From Actinomadura_E scrupuli (GTDB lineage Bacteria > Actinomycetota > Actinomycetes > Streptosporangiales > Streptosporangiaceae), in NCBI RefSeq assembly GCF_050971785.1, contig NZ_JBPCCU010000008.1:62001-126000 (forward strand): a stretch of DNA of 64,000 bases. The letters run 5' to 3'. Each line of letters starts with the position of its first letter. Position 1 is the first letter of the stretch. The position numbers and the translations under genes were made by a program. This document shows positions 1-7,959 of this stretch, piece by piece. The notes below the pieces were generated by a model. The model ran no database searches. It saw only the letters and a list, made by a program, of their open reading frames with translations, and was not told the DNA's origin.

Positions 1-795
1 GTCGCCGGTGGCGAACTCCTGCCAGCTGGTGGTCTGGGTGTTGTTCAGCACGGACTTGGGCGCCAGGCCCTTGGTCACCCAGTCGTCCCACAGCGACAGG
101 GCCGCCACTCCCTTGTCGGAGTCCAGCTGGGTGAGCTGGGCCTGCGAACCCCAGAACCAGGGCAGGAACTGGAAGCTGCCCTCCTCGGTGCCGATCGCCG
201 AGAACGTGATCCCCTTCTTGCCCTTGGCCTTGACCTTCTCCAGTGCCGAGGTCAGCGAGGCCCAGTCCTTCACCGAGGCGACGTCGACACCCGTGGAGGC
301 CAGGACCTTCTTGTTGTAGTAGAGCGCGAGGGTGTTCGCGCCGATCGGGATGCCGAAGGTCTTGCCCCCGCTCTGTCCGGCGGCGATCAGGTTCGGCACG
401 ATCTGGGTGATGTCGGTCTTGGTCTCCTCGGTGGTGCTGAGGACACCGGCCTCGGCGAGTGTCGACACGACGGGGTTGTCGACGATCAGGACGTCCGGAG
501 CGGCACCCTGCTGGGCGGCGAGCAGCGCTTTGTTGGTCAGGTCGGTGGTGTCGTAGGCGGTGCGCTTGATCGTGACGCCCGCATCCGTGCCGCACTTGGC
601 GATCAGCTTCGCCCAGTCGGAGCTCGCCTCGAACTGAGGGTAGGGGTCCCAGACCGTGTAGGTGCCGCCGCCGCTCGCCGAGGAGCCGGTGCCCTTGTCG
701 TCGGAGGATGAGCAGGCCGCCGCCGATGCGGCCAGTGTGAGTGCGATCAGGCCCGCGCCCAGCGCGCGGATGGGGGTGGCTGGGGTGGTCATCAT
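1..795 (-). CDS. sugar ABC transporter substrate-binding lipoprotein (partial, C-terminus outside window)
   Basis: The first 265 residues are present; the gene runs off the left edge. The N-terminus has a short charged start, a hydrophobic stretch and a lipobox-like AAAC followed by SSSDDKG, so the mature protein should be a lipid-anchored extracellular receptor. Downstream text such as YTVWDPYPQFEASSDW, DVLIVDNPVVSTLAEAG and GIPIGANTLALYYNK is typical of family 1 extracellular solute-binding proteins for sugars. AAAGGA lies just before tandem ATG codons at 795 and 792; the second has the better spacing. It is divergent from a LacI-family gene, with repressor-like palindromes directly upstream, so substrate-dependent repression of a sugar uptake operon is likely. 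The substrate cannot be told. Confidence 0.9.
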   Translation of the reverse strand, partial: MMTTPATPIRALGAGLIALTLAASAAACSSSDDKGTGSSASGGGTYTVWDPYPQFEASSDWAKLIAKCGTDAGVTIKRTAYDTTDLTNKALLAAQQGAAPDVLIVDNPVVSTLAEAGVLSTTEETKTDITQIVPNLIAAGQSGGKTFGIPIGANTLALYYNKKVLASTGVDVASVKDWASLTSALEKVKAKGKKGITFSAIGTEEGSFQFLPWFWGSQAQLTQLDSDKGVAALSLWDDWVTKGLAPKSVLNNTQTTSWQEFATGD

Positions 796-835
796 GGTCC
801 TTTCGAGTGCACCGGCGGGGGCGCAGAGGGGATCT

Positions 836-860
836 CGAACCGATTCGCCGAACCGGTTCG
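836..860. promoter_or_regulatory. tandem LacI-type operators O1 (836-847) and O2 (849-860)
   Basis: CGAACCGATTCG and CGAACCGGTTCG stand side by side with centres 13 bp apart, 41 bp or more upstream of the binding-protein start. O2 is a perfect palindrome with the central CG usual for LacI-family operators. Position suggests control of the leftward transport gene. Confidence 0.7.
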
Positions 861-979
861 CCAGACGATAAGCGCGACCCGACGCAGCGTCAATGGCTCC
901 ACGCAGGCTGTTTTGATCAGGCCAGAACTGGCGAGACCGGTCATACTCGCCCTACGTCGCACTCGGGGGACGGCCATGG

Positions 980-991
980 CGAATCGATTCG
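980..991. promoter_or_regulatory. LacI-type operator O3
   Basis: CGAATCGATTCG is a perfect 12-bp palindrome of the same CGAAYCGRTTCG pattern, midway in the divergent region. The rest of the 454-bp gap between 795 and 1250 shows no gene; reading frames there are compositional. Confidence 0.6.
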
Positions 992-1185
992 ACCTGAGGG
1001 CGTCCGCCTGCCCGCCCTCGCGGGGCGCGTGCGCCGCCGCCCGGCGACGCACCGTCGTGGGCGCCGACGGGGGAGGGGCCGACGTGGCACCCCGCCCGGG
1101 CCCTGCGGTACGGCATCATGGGAGCCTGCGGCCGGCGAGGTTCAGCGGGCGCACGATGGCCTGCCTCGCGGGGCCGAGCAACGCA

Positions 1186-1201
1186 GGCGAACCGGTTCGC
1201 C
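1186..1201. promoter_or_regulatory. LacI-type operator O4
   Basis: GGCGAACCGGTTCGCC is a perfect 16-bp palindrome containing the CGAACCGGTTCG core, about 50 bp upstream of the repressor start. It would overlap or flank the repressor's own promoter. Confidence 0.7.
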
Positions 1202-1249
1202 CACAAAGCTGCACTTTGAGGTACGCTTAGGCTCCCTGTTGGAGGTCAG

Positions 1250-2299
1250 TTGCCGAATCGGTTCGAGAAGCCAGCCTCGCCGGTGAACATCGGTGAGATC
1301 GCCAGCCGAGCGAAGGTCTCGCGGAGCACCGTCTCCTACGCCCTGAGCGGTAAGAAGCCCGTGTCGGAGGCGACCCGGGCGCGGATCCAGCGGGTCATCG
1401 ACGAGATGGGGTACCGGCCGAACGCCAGTGCCCGCGCGCTGGCCAACGGCGAGACCCGCACGCTGGGCCTGGCGTTCCCGCCGGCCAGCAGTCATTACAC
1501 CGACATGCAGCTGGATTTCATCGGCGGCGTCGTCGAGGCGGCGGCCGCCCGCGACTACGACGTGCTGATGTCGCCGGCCGGAGCGGGAGAGGAGGGCTCC
1601 TTCGCCCGGATGGTGGGAGAGCGCCGGGTGGACGGCGTGATCCTCATGGAGATCCGGTTGCGCGACGCCCGGGTCGACCGGATGCTCCAGACCGGGTTCC
1701 CCTTCGTGACGATCGGCCGCACCGGCAACCCCGAGGGGATGGCCTGGGTCGACCTCGACCACATGCGCCTGGTCCGGCGCTGCGTCCAGCACCTCTCCGA
1801 TCTCGGCCATCGGCGGATCGCGTTCGTCAACCGCTCCGAGGAGTTGATCCGGGCGGGGTACGAGTCCGCGCGGCGCGGCCAGGACGGGTTCGCCACGGCG
1901 ATCGAGGAACTCGGCCTGGTGGGCACCGTCTACCCGTGCGACGACGACGCCACCGGCGGAGAGGCCTGCGCGGCCCGCATCCTGGCCGACGCCCCGGAGA
2001 CCACCGCCATCGTGACCCTGAACGAGGCCTCCCTGGGGGGTCTGTACCGGGGTCTCGGCCAGGCCGGTCGCAAGATCCCCGGGGACATGTCCATCACGGG
2101 TATCGCCGGGAACCGATGGGCCGACGCGGTGACGCCCACGCTGACCGCGGCCGACGTCCCCGCGCACGAGATGGGCCGCATCGCCATCGACTTCCTGCTG
2201 GAACGCATCTCGGCACCCTCAGCGCCCGCCCGGCACCAGCTCCTCGTCCCACCGATCTCCCTGCGGGCCAGCACCGGCCCGGCACCCTCGTTGTCCTGA
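1250..2299 (+). CDS. LacI-family transcriptional repressor
   Basis: 349 aa. An N-terminal LacI helix-turn-helix (about residues 13-35, IGEIASRAKVSRSTVSYALS) with the hinge NASARALANGETRTLG is followed by a periplasmic-binding-protein-like sensor domain (DGVILMEIRLRDARVD, HRRIAFVNRSE, ITGIAGNRWADAVTPTLTA). The start is TTG at 1250: GGAGG lies 4 nt upstream, and an in-frame GTG at 1280 has no good ribosome site. It faces the sugar-binding protein gene, and one operator copy overlaps its own first codons, so it probably represses both the transport operon and itself until a sugar binds. The ligand is unknown. Confidence 0.93.
   Translation: MPNRFEKPASPVNIGEIASRAKVSRSTVSYALSGKKPVSEATRARIQRVIDEMGYRPNASARALANGETRTLGLAFPPASSHYTDMQLDFIGGVVEAAAARDYDVLMSPAGAGEEGSFARMVGERRVDGVILMEIRLRDARVDRMLQTGFPFVTIGRTGNPEGMAWVDLDHMRLVRRCVQHLSDLGHRRIAFVNRSEELIRAGYESARRGQDGFATAIEELGLVGTVYPCDDDATGGEACAARILADAPETTAIVTLNEASLGGLYRGLGQAGRKIPGDMSITGIAGNRWADAVTPTLTAADVPAHEMGRIAIDFLLERISAPSAPARHQLLVPPISLRASTGPAPSLS
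1254..1265. promoter_or_regulatory. LacI-type operator O5 inside the repressor's first codons
   Basis: CGAATCGGTTCG covers codons 2-6 of the repressor gene (P-N-R-F-E). One mismatch breaks the symmetry. An operator over the translation start implies autorepression by roadblock. Confidence 0.6.
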
Positions 2300-2309
2300 A
2301 CGGACTCCG

Positions 2310-2328
2310 GCCGGCCGCTGCGGCCGGC
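2310..2328. terminator. hairpin after the LacI gene
   Basis: GCCGGCC, loop GCTGC, GGCCGGC begins 10 nt after the LacI stop codon, between convergent genes. No T-tract follows, as is common for actinomycete terminators. Confidence 0.5.
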
Positions 2329-2434
2329 GACGGCGTGCCGATGGCAAGGGACGCGATGTGGGCCGCCTCCGACACCTTGCACGTCGCCGCCAGAGTCCCA
2401 GAGCTCTCCCAAGCGAGGGCGAGCATGACCGTTT

Positions 2435-3118
2435 TCACGTCCGGCGGCGTGTCCGGCGGCGAGGCTTAGGGGTGGGGTGCTTTTGCGGGGGCTTCTTACG
2501 GGTGGGTTGTTGTTGGGGAGTGCGGCCACGGGAGCTGTTGGGGGTGCGGCCGCGGACGATGCCGATCAGTTCCTCCATGAGGTCGGTCGTCGCGGTCTCG
2601 AGCCAGGCCAGGCCGATCTGGGACTGGGGGGCGTCGGTCACGGTTCGGTAGGTGAGGTCTTTGCGGTGGTGGAGGCGGGCCAGAGACTGAGGGAGCAGTA
2701 GGACGCCGGCCCCCGACGCCACCAGCTCGATCGCGTTCGCCGTGCTCTTGGGACGGGTGAAGGCGGGCTGCCCGGGGCGGTCGGCCCAGGTCAGGACCTC
2801 GTCGAACGGCTCGAACACATCCTCGTCGGCGAGATCGGCAAGCTCCACCTCCTCGACCGCGGCCACCGCGTGATTCTCCGGCACCACCACCACGGTCGTC
2901 TCCAGGTACAGCGGGATCACGTGGAGGGCTTCGCGGTCGACGGGCAGGCGCACGAACGCCGCGTCCACGCTGCCGTTCCGCAGCAGGGGGAGGGCCTCGC
3001 CGGCGGGCATCTGGATCAGCCGTAGGGGCACCTCCCGCACCCGCTCGGCCCACGCCCCGGCCCATTTCCCGGGCGTCACCCCCGGCGCGTATGCCAGCCG
3101 GAACTCACCCTTTGTCAC
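2435..3118 (-). CDS. stand-alone LysR-type substrate-binding domain protein
   Basis: 227 aa. The sequence matches the effector-binding domain of LysR regulators (FRLAYAPGVTPGKW, LLRNGSVDAAFVRLP, VVVPENHAV, VASGAGVLLLPQSLA), but the N-terminal winged helix is absent, so it cannot bind DNA in the usual LysR way. The C-terminal 35 residues are very basic and Pro/Gln-rich (TRKKPPQKHPTPKPRRRTRR), perhaps a nucleic-acid contact. GTG at 3118 is taken as start; GAGAAG abuts it too closely for a good ribosome site. It is divergent from the DUF5997 gene with a 55-bp gap, a pairing I recall as common in actinomycetes. The ligand and role are unknown. Confidence 0.8.
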   Translation of the reverse strand: MTKGEFRLAYAPGVTPGKWAGAWAERVREVPLRLIQMPAGEALPLLRNGSVDAAFVRLPVDREALHVIPLYLETTVVVVPENHAVAAVEEVELADLADEDVFEPFDEVLTWADRPGQPAFTRPKSTANAIELVASGAGVLLLPQSLARLHHRKDLTYRTVTDAPQSQIGLAWLETATTDLMEELIGIVRGRTPNSSRGRTPQQQPTRKKPPQKHPTPKPRRRTRRRT

Positions 3119-3173
3119 CTTCTCAGCCTAGCCATGTCCAGACGGCTCCCTCCCGCTGGCTACCCTTGAGGTC

Positions 3174-3575
3174 ATGAGCACGTCCAAGGCGAAGGCCCCG
3201 CAGACCATGAAGCCCGCGACCGCGGCCAAGAAGCTGGGGATCCTGCTGACGGCAGCGCCCGCCGAATTCCAGGAGGGCCTCGTCTCCCGGGACGAGTTGA
3301 ACGCGCTCCAGGCCGACCCGCCCTCTTGGCTCGCCGACCTGCGCCGCGAGGGCCCCCACCCTCGCCAGGTCGTCGCCGCCAAGCTCCGAGTCTCCGCCTC
3401 GGGCCTGGCCCGCGCCGGCATCACCGGCCCCCTCACCACCGTCGAGATCGAGAACTTGAAGGCCGAAAACCCCGACTGGCTGGAGCGCGAGCGGGCCATC
3501 CAAACCGGGGTCCGCCAAGAGGAGCTCCGCCTCAAGCAGCAGCGCGCCAAAGCCCGACCCACGGGAACGAGGTAA
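3174..3575 (+). CDS. DUF5997 family protein
   Basis: 133 aa, cytoplasmic, charged. The text MKPATAAKKLGILL...FQEGLVSRDELNAL...GPHPRQVVAAKL...GLARAGIT matches a small conserved actinobacterial family that I believe is catalogued as DUF5997. No catalytic motif is visible. A basic C-terminus (LRLKQQRAKARPTGTR) and repeated short helices suggest binding to nucleic acid or a protein partner. ATG at 3174 follows a close GAGG. It shares a 55-bp divergent promoter region with the LysR-domain gene; the two probably act together. Confidence 0.75.
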   Translation: MSTSKAKAPQTMKPATAAKKLGILLTAAPAEFQEGLVSRDELNALQADPPSWLADLRREGPHPRQVVAAKLRVSASGLARAGITGPLTTVEIENLKAENPDWLERERAIQTGVRQEELRLKQQRAKARPTGTR

Positions 3576-3683
3576 GACTCCGCGGCCAGATGCCCCGACC
3601 ATCTCCGTCAGCACCAGCAGGGACGCCCGGCGGTCCGCCCGTACCTCCGATCGCGCCCGCCGGGGGTGGGTGCCGGGCTCGGC

Positions 3684-3701
3684 CGGGTGGGCATCCACCC
3701 G
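3684..3701. terminator. short hairpin between convergent genes
   Basis: CGGGTGG, loop GCAT, CCACCCG lies between the DUF5997 gene and the leftward gene ending at 3792. The remaining part of this 216-bp gap holds no gene. Confidence 0.35.
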
Positions 3702-3791
3702 CCGGCCACCGGCCCACGCGGCCACACCGAGCACGAGCGCGCCCAACTCACAGAACCCGGCGCGATCGGGGCGCAGGGTTCGGTCCGGTGG

Positions 3792-4988
3792 TCAGGGGGT
3801 GTGGGCGGCGATCTCGCGGCAGAACCACACCCTGGGCGGCGGGTCGTTAAGGACACCGACGGGCGGGGACATCCGGCAGGCCTTGGCGGCCTCGCTGATT
3901 TTGGCCTGGATGCCGGCGATGTCGTCGGCGTCGAGTTCGTAGATGGCGATACGGGCACTGTTGGAACTGCCCGACACCCCACCGGAGACACTGACGCTGG
4001 CGCTGCCCCAGCCCCAACTGCCCTGCGCCTGGGCCTGCGCCTCGGCCCGGTACTCGAAGGTCTTGCTGGCGTTGGCCTGATTGGACTGCTCGGAGTTGAC
4101 GGTACGGCCGAACTCGTTCTGGGACTCGTCAGTGACCGAGTCCAGAATCGAGGAGGTCCGCTGCGTGGTCTCGGCCGAGCGTTTGTAGGTGCTGATACGG
4201 ATGCTGGTGCGCTCGCCCGGCAGCAGCGAGAACGTCTTGATCGTGCGTCCCGGGCCGTACCGGCCGGGCAGCGAGGTCAGCCGGTAGTGCTCGACCAGCA
4301 CCAGACCCGGCCGGCAGTGCGGAGGCGCCGGCACGAACCGATAGGCGAACGCCCCGGTCGTATCGCGCAGCACCACCAGCCTGGCACCACCGGTGAGCTG
4401 ATGGACCACCGTCGCCTCGTCCAAATCGGCCACTGCCTCTATCAGCCCTGCCCGAGTGGCCTGATCGGGCGCCGCCGCGACATTGGGAAACACCGCGGGA
4501 TCGAAGTAACCGGTGCTGCTGGCGGTCTTCCACGCGGCGGCGATCCGCTGCCGGGTCAGCGCGAACGGCGGCACCCGGGTACCGATCGTCTCCAGGCCGC
4601 TGTCGGGATCCTGATAGCCGTGCAGATAGATCAGCGGCGTCTTGTCCCTGGACCGCTGCCTGTCCTGGACCGCCAGCGAGGTGAACGCCAGCGGCTGCTC
4701 ACTCACCTGGAAGTAGACCCTGCGACCGGCCATCGCCTGGGCCACCGGCTCTCCGAAGTCGACCGGGACCACCACGTCCTTGACGCCGACGCTGCCGCGA
4801 TAGTTCAGCCGGAACGTCAACGACGTACCCTGCACCAGGTCCTGCCAGATGTCGGCGCCGTTCACCAGCTGCTTGAGCCTGATGCTCAGCGGCGTCGGGT
4901 CACCCTCGGGGCCATGCCCCAAGTCCACACCCCCGACCGCCGAACCCGAACCGCCTATCCAGGAAGGCACTGATCTTTCGCCGGACAT
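3792..4988 (-). CDS. uncharacterised protein with Ala/Gln/Ser-rich tail, divergent partner of the giant-protein operon
   Basis: 398 aa from ATG at 4988 (MSGERSVPSWIGG). No signal peptide. The N-terminal half looks like beta-structure (IRLKQLVNGADIWQDLVQGT, GRRVYFQVSEQPLAF), followed by LLPGERTSIRISTYKRSAETT and a low-complexity helix-prone stretch rich in A, Q, S and N (NSEQSNQANASKTFEYRAEA, QAQAQGSWGWGSASVSVSGG). The last 55 residues change character after SSNSAR and contain two Cys, which suggests the tail may have been cut short and replaced by out-of-frame sequence. I do not recognise a family with a known role. It is divergent from the five-gene operon at 5467 and probably functions with it. 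Confidence 0.65.
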   Translation of the reverse strand: MSGERSVPSWIGGSGSAVGGVDLGHGPEGDPTPLSIRLKQLVNGADIWQDLVQGTSLTFRLNYRGSVGVKDVVVPVDFGEPVAQAMAGRRVYFQVSEQPLAFTSLAVQDRQRSRDKTPLIYLHGYQDPDSGLETIGTRVPPFALTRQRIAAAWKTASSTGYFDPAVFPNVAAAPDQATRAGLIEAVADLDEATVVHQLTGGARLVVLRDTTGAFAYRFVPAPPHCRPGLVLVEHYRLTSLPGRYGPGRTIKTFSLLPGERTSIRISTYKRSAETTQRTSSILDSVTDESQNEFGRTVNSEQSNQANASKTFEYRAEAQAQAQGSWGWGSASVSVSGGVSGSSNSARIAIYELDADDIAGIQAKISEAAKACRMSPPVGVLNDPPPRVWFCREIAAHTP

Positions 4989-5062
4989 CTGATCTCGATG
5001 ACTACGTACGGGCGACGCCGACCGCTGCGTGAACCGCCCCGATTCGGAGAAGGCTCGGCGGG

Positions 5063-5084
5063 ACCATCCCCGCGCGGGGATGGT
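5063..5084. repeat. perfect 22-bp palindrome in the divergent region
   Basis: ACCATCCCCGC and its exact reverse complement GCGGGGATGGT abut without spacer, followed by TTCCG. It lies 75 bp upstream of the leftward gene's start and about 380 bp upstream of the operon at 5467. It could be an operator or hairpin. The sequence also resembles a single type I-E CRISPR repeat, but no second copy is present. Confidence 0.6.
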
Positions 5085-5142
5085 TTCCGCACCCGGCAGG
5101 TAGGGCACGACGGGCCGTCCTGCTCCCCAAAGTCACTTCTCG

Positions 5143-5331
5143 GTGAAGGTGGTCGACGACTCCGGCGCGATCGTCGGGGGGCTGGCGGCGTGGACCTGGG
5201 CGGGGCTGTGTGGGATCAGCATGCTGTGGGTCCGAGAGGACGGCCGCATGGACGGCTGGGGATCAAAGATTCGTCTGGCCGCTGAGGAAAAGGCCCGGCA
5301 ACGTGGGTGTGATCGGGTGAGCGTCTCCTGA
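5143..5331 (+). pseudogene. GNAT acetyltransferase remnant
   Basis: About 62 codons read VVDDSGAIVGGLAAWTWAGL, LWVREDGRMDGWGSKI and EEKARQRGCDRVSVS, the central part of a GNAT N-acetyltransferase including the region that normally holds the acetyl-CoA R/Q-x-x-G-x-G/A loop (here DGRMDGWGS). Both the N-terminal strand and the C-terminal half (usually SFTFQAPEFY) are missing, and a stop follows VSVS. It sits inside the divergent promoter region, so it is probably a leftover from a gene replaced when the neighbouring locus arrived. Confidence 0.65.
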
Positions 5332-5466
5332 CCGCATCGATCCGGCCCTGGCCCCTGGCCGCCCCGGCCTCGCATTGACTTCCAAGTGGTTCACAAGTCC
5401 GGAGTGGGACCGTGGCGGTGCGCGGGCGGACGGGACGCCTGATCTGGGTGGAGGGCGGGGAGCCTT

Positions 5467-7959
5467 TTGGGCGGTACGGGGAACGGATCCGGTCACGACC
5501 CGGCGGCCGCACCGGCGCCGCCCGCCACCCCTCCCTGGAGCCTCGCCGGACGTCTCACGGGTCTCCCGCTGGTGCTCGCCGGCCCGATCGTGCGCGAGGT
5601 GACGGAGCAGTCGGTCACGGTCTGGGTCGCGATGAAGTCCCCGATCGGCCAGGTGACCCTCGCGGTGTACACGAACCCCGAGGGCACGGGCACCGCGGTG
5701 GCCACCGGCGGGCGCGCCCCGGTCCGGCTCGGCGACAACCTCTACCTGGTCGCGGTCACGGCGCGTACGCCGGAGTCGGCTCCGTTGCAGGCCGGCAGGG
5801 TGTACTACTACACCCTCGACTTCGGCGGCCGGAAACTGACGGACCAGGGAGTGGTGTCCAACCTCCCCGACGACAAGGAGAAGGAGCGGTTCAAGGTCCT
5901 CGCCTACGGCGGGGACAAGCTGCCGAGTTTCGCGCTGCCGCCCGTGGAACTGGCGCGGCTGCGCATCCTGCACGGGTCGTGCCGCAAGACGCACGCGCCG
6001 GGTTTCGACGCCATGCCGACGGTGGACCACCTGATCAGGCGCTCCCGCGAGGAGATGGGCCCCGATCCCTGGGCGCTGGTGCGGCCGCATCTGCTGCTGC
6101 TGACCGGCGACCAGTTCTACGCCGACGACGTCTCCGACGTGATGCTGGCCCTCGCCACCGACGCGGGCGACGTGCTGCTCGGCAAGGCCTGGGCCGAACC
6201 GCTGCCGGGTGCCGCCGGGAACAAGAAGCCGGCCGAACTGGCCCCCGGCCAGCGGGGGCAGCTGACTCTGAACGCCGGCTTCACCTCGGCCGTGCCCAAT
6301 GTGGCGACGGCCAAGAGCCACCTCATGGGCTTCGGCGAGTTCGCCGCGATGTACCTCTTCGGCTGGTCGGACACGCTCTGGCCGGCCGACGCGCCGGCCA
6401 TCGGCGACCCCACCGAGCGGGAGCGGACCTGGGCGATGCGCGGCTCCGTGGACGCCGTGCGCCGGGCGCTCGCCAACGTGATCGTCTACACCGCCCACGA
6501 CGACCACGAGGTCACCGACGACTGGAACCTGAACCGCGAGTGGTGCTACCGGGTCTACGGCGACGGGGACAAACGTCCGCCGAACCCGCTCGGCCGCCGC
6601 ATCGTGACCAACGCGATGTCGGCGATGGCTGTCTTCCAGTCGTGGGGGAACGTGCCGGGCCGCTTCGACCCCGGCCAGCCGGGAGATCTGCTGCTCACCG
6701 CGCTGGCGGCCCGCGCGCTCAAACCGGCCGACCAGCCGACGATCGACACGGTGGCGCGGCTGGCGGGCGTACCGCTCGGCCCGCCGCCCGCCCCGCCGCC
6801 CGGCTCGCTGACCGCCGAGCTGCCCCGGGACGCGGGCGCGCTGCGGTACGACTACGTGCTGACCTGGCCGGGCCGCCCGTTCGAGGTGATCGTCACGGAT
6901 CCGCGCACCCGGCGCGGGTACGTGGCGGGCGACGTGCCGCCGCTCGTGAACCTCAACCTGGATCCGCCCGCGGTGCTCAGCGACGCGGCGATCGACGAGC
7001 AGATCCCGGCCGGTGCCGGCCCGTACGTGACGCTGGTCGTGCTGGGCGGGCCGCTGCTCGGCGTGCCGTGGATCGAGGAGCGGCAACTGACGCACGACGA
7101 ACAGGCCGTCTGGACGGACGACGCCGAGGCGCCCGCGCTGCGGCAGCGCTCCTTCCACCGGCTGATCGGGCGGCTGGCCAGACGATCGCACCGGATCATC
7201 GTGCTGTCGGGCGACGTGCACTACGGGTTCGGCATCCAGGCCTCGATCTGGATGAACCGGCCGTACGGCGACCCGGGCCCGCTGCCAGCACCCCGCCGGG
7301 TCGACCTTGTGCAGTACACCGCGAGCGCGCTCAAGCACCAGGGCGAGGGCTGGCGCTCGACGGCGACACTGCACACGGACGGCTACAACGCCGGCGCCGC
7401 CCTGGGCGGCGTTCTCGGCACCACGCTGCAACACAATCCCGACGACTGGGCAGGCTGGGGAGAGGCACTGACCGGCCGGGACGTGCGGGTGCCGTGGTAC
7501 GCGAACCGGCCGCCGTTCATGCGCGACACGCCCGCGCGGGCGAACGTCACCGACCGGTCCGCCCTCCTCGACATCTACCGGCCGGAGGACTGGCGGTACC
7601 GGCTCCGCTACCTGCCCGGTGCCAGGTCGGCACCGCCCATCAGGATCACTCCGCGTGAGCAGCCGCCTCCGGACGCGCCCGCCGAAGTCCAGCTCGCCTA
7701 CCAGAAGGACACGGCCACGGTGATCGACGAGGACGCCGCCAACCGCACGGGCAAGGAGATCGTCGGCGTGAACAACCTCGGCGAGATCCGTTTCGCCGCG
7801 GGCAGCGACCCGTCCAGCATCCCGCTGTCGGTCTCGCAGATCCTCTACTGGGCCGTCGACGCGACCGGTGCGCCGTCGCAGCAGACGGCCTATCCCGTCA
7901 CCCTCGACCCGACCGACGACACCAACGTGCCCCCCCAGGTCTGGAAGGCGAGGCCATGA
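5467..7959 (+). CDS. PhoD-like metallophosphatase, first gene of the giant-protein operon
   Basis: 830 aa. An N-terminal Fn3-like domain (VREVTEQSVTVWVAMKSP) precedes a calcineurin-like PhoD-type core with metal-ligand motifs HGSCRK (about residue 168), LLTGDQFYADDV (about 212), AHDDHEVTDDWNLN (about 343) and LSGDVHYGFG (about 580). The family hydrolyses phosphodiesters or phosphomonoesters with a metal pair. Unlike secreted PhoD, no Tat or Sec signal is present, so it should act in the cytoplasm. The core carries long insertions and a 200-residue C-terminal extension. The first possible start in the open frame is TTG 5467, 4 nt after GGGGAG. The stop overlaps the next ATG by 4 nt. Its substrate is unknown. 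Confidence 0.85.
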   Translation: MGGTGNGSGHDPAAAPAPPATPPWSLAGRLTGLPLVLAGPIVREVTEQSVTVWVAMKSPIGQVTLAVYTNPEGTGTAVATGGRAPVRLGDNLYLVAVTARTPESAPLQAGRVYYYTLDFGGRKLTDQGVVSNLPDDKEKERFKVLAYGGDKLPSFALPPVELARLRILHGSCRKTHAPGFDAMPTVDHLIRRSREEMGPDPWALVRPHLLLLTGDQFYADDVSDVMLALATDAGDVLLGKAWAEPLPGAAGNKKPAELAPGQRGQLTLNAGFTSAVPNVATAKSHLMGFGEFAAMYLFGWSDTLWPADAPAIGDPTERERTWAMRGSVDAVRRALANVIVYTAHDDHEVTDDWNLNREWCYRVYGDGDKRPPNPLGRRIVTNAMSAMAVFQSWGNVPGRFDPGQPGDLLLTALAARALKPADQPTIDTVARLAGVPLGPPPAPPPGSLTAELPRDAGALRYDYVLTWPGRPFEVIVTDPRTRRGYVAGDVPPLVNLNLDPPAVLSDAAIDEQIPAGAGPYVTLVVLGGPLLGVPWIEERQLTHDEQAVWTDDAEAPALRQRSFHRLIGRLARRSHRIIVLSGDVHYGFGIQASIWMNRPYGDPGPLPAPRRVDLVQYTASALKHQGEGWRSTATLHTDGYNAGAALGGVLGTTLQHNPDDWAGWGEALTGRDVRVPWYANRPPFMRDTPARANVTDRSALLDIYRPEDWRYRLRYLPGARSAPPIRITPREQPPPDAPAEVQLAYQKDTATVIDEDAANRTGKEIVGVNNLGEIRFAAGSDPSSIPLSVSQILYWAVDATGAPSQQTAYPVTLDPTDDTNVPPQVWKARP

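Noticed and set aside
5063..5160. CRISPR array start
   Set aside because: Only one repeat-like palindrome exists; the sequence 33 nt downstream resembles the repeat only for a few bases, and no cas gene is present.
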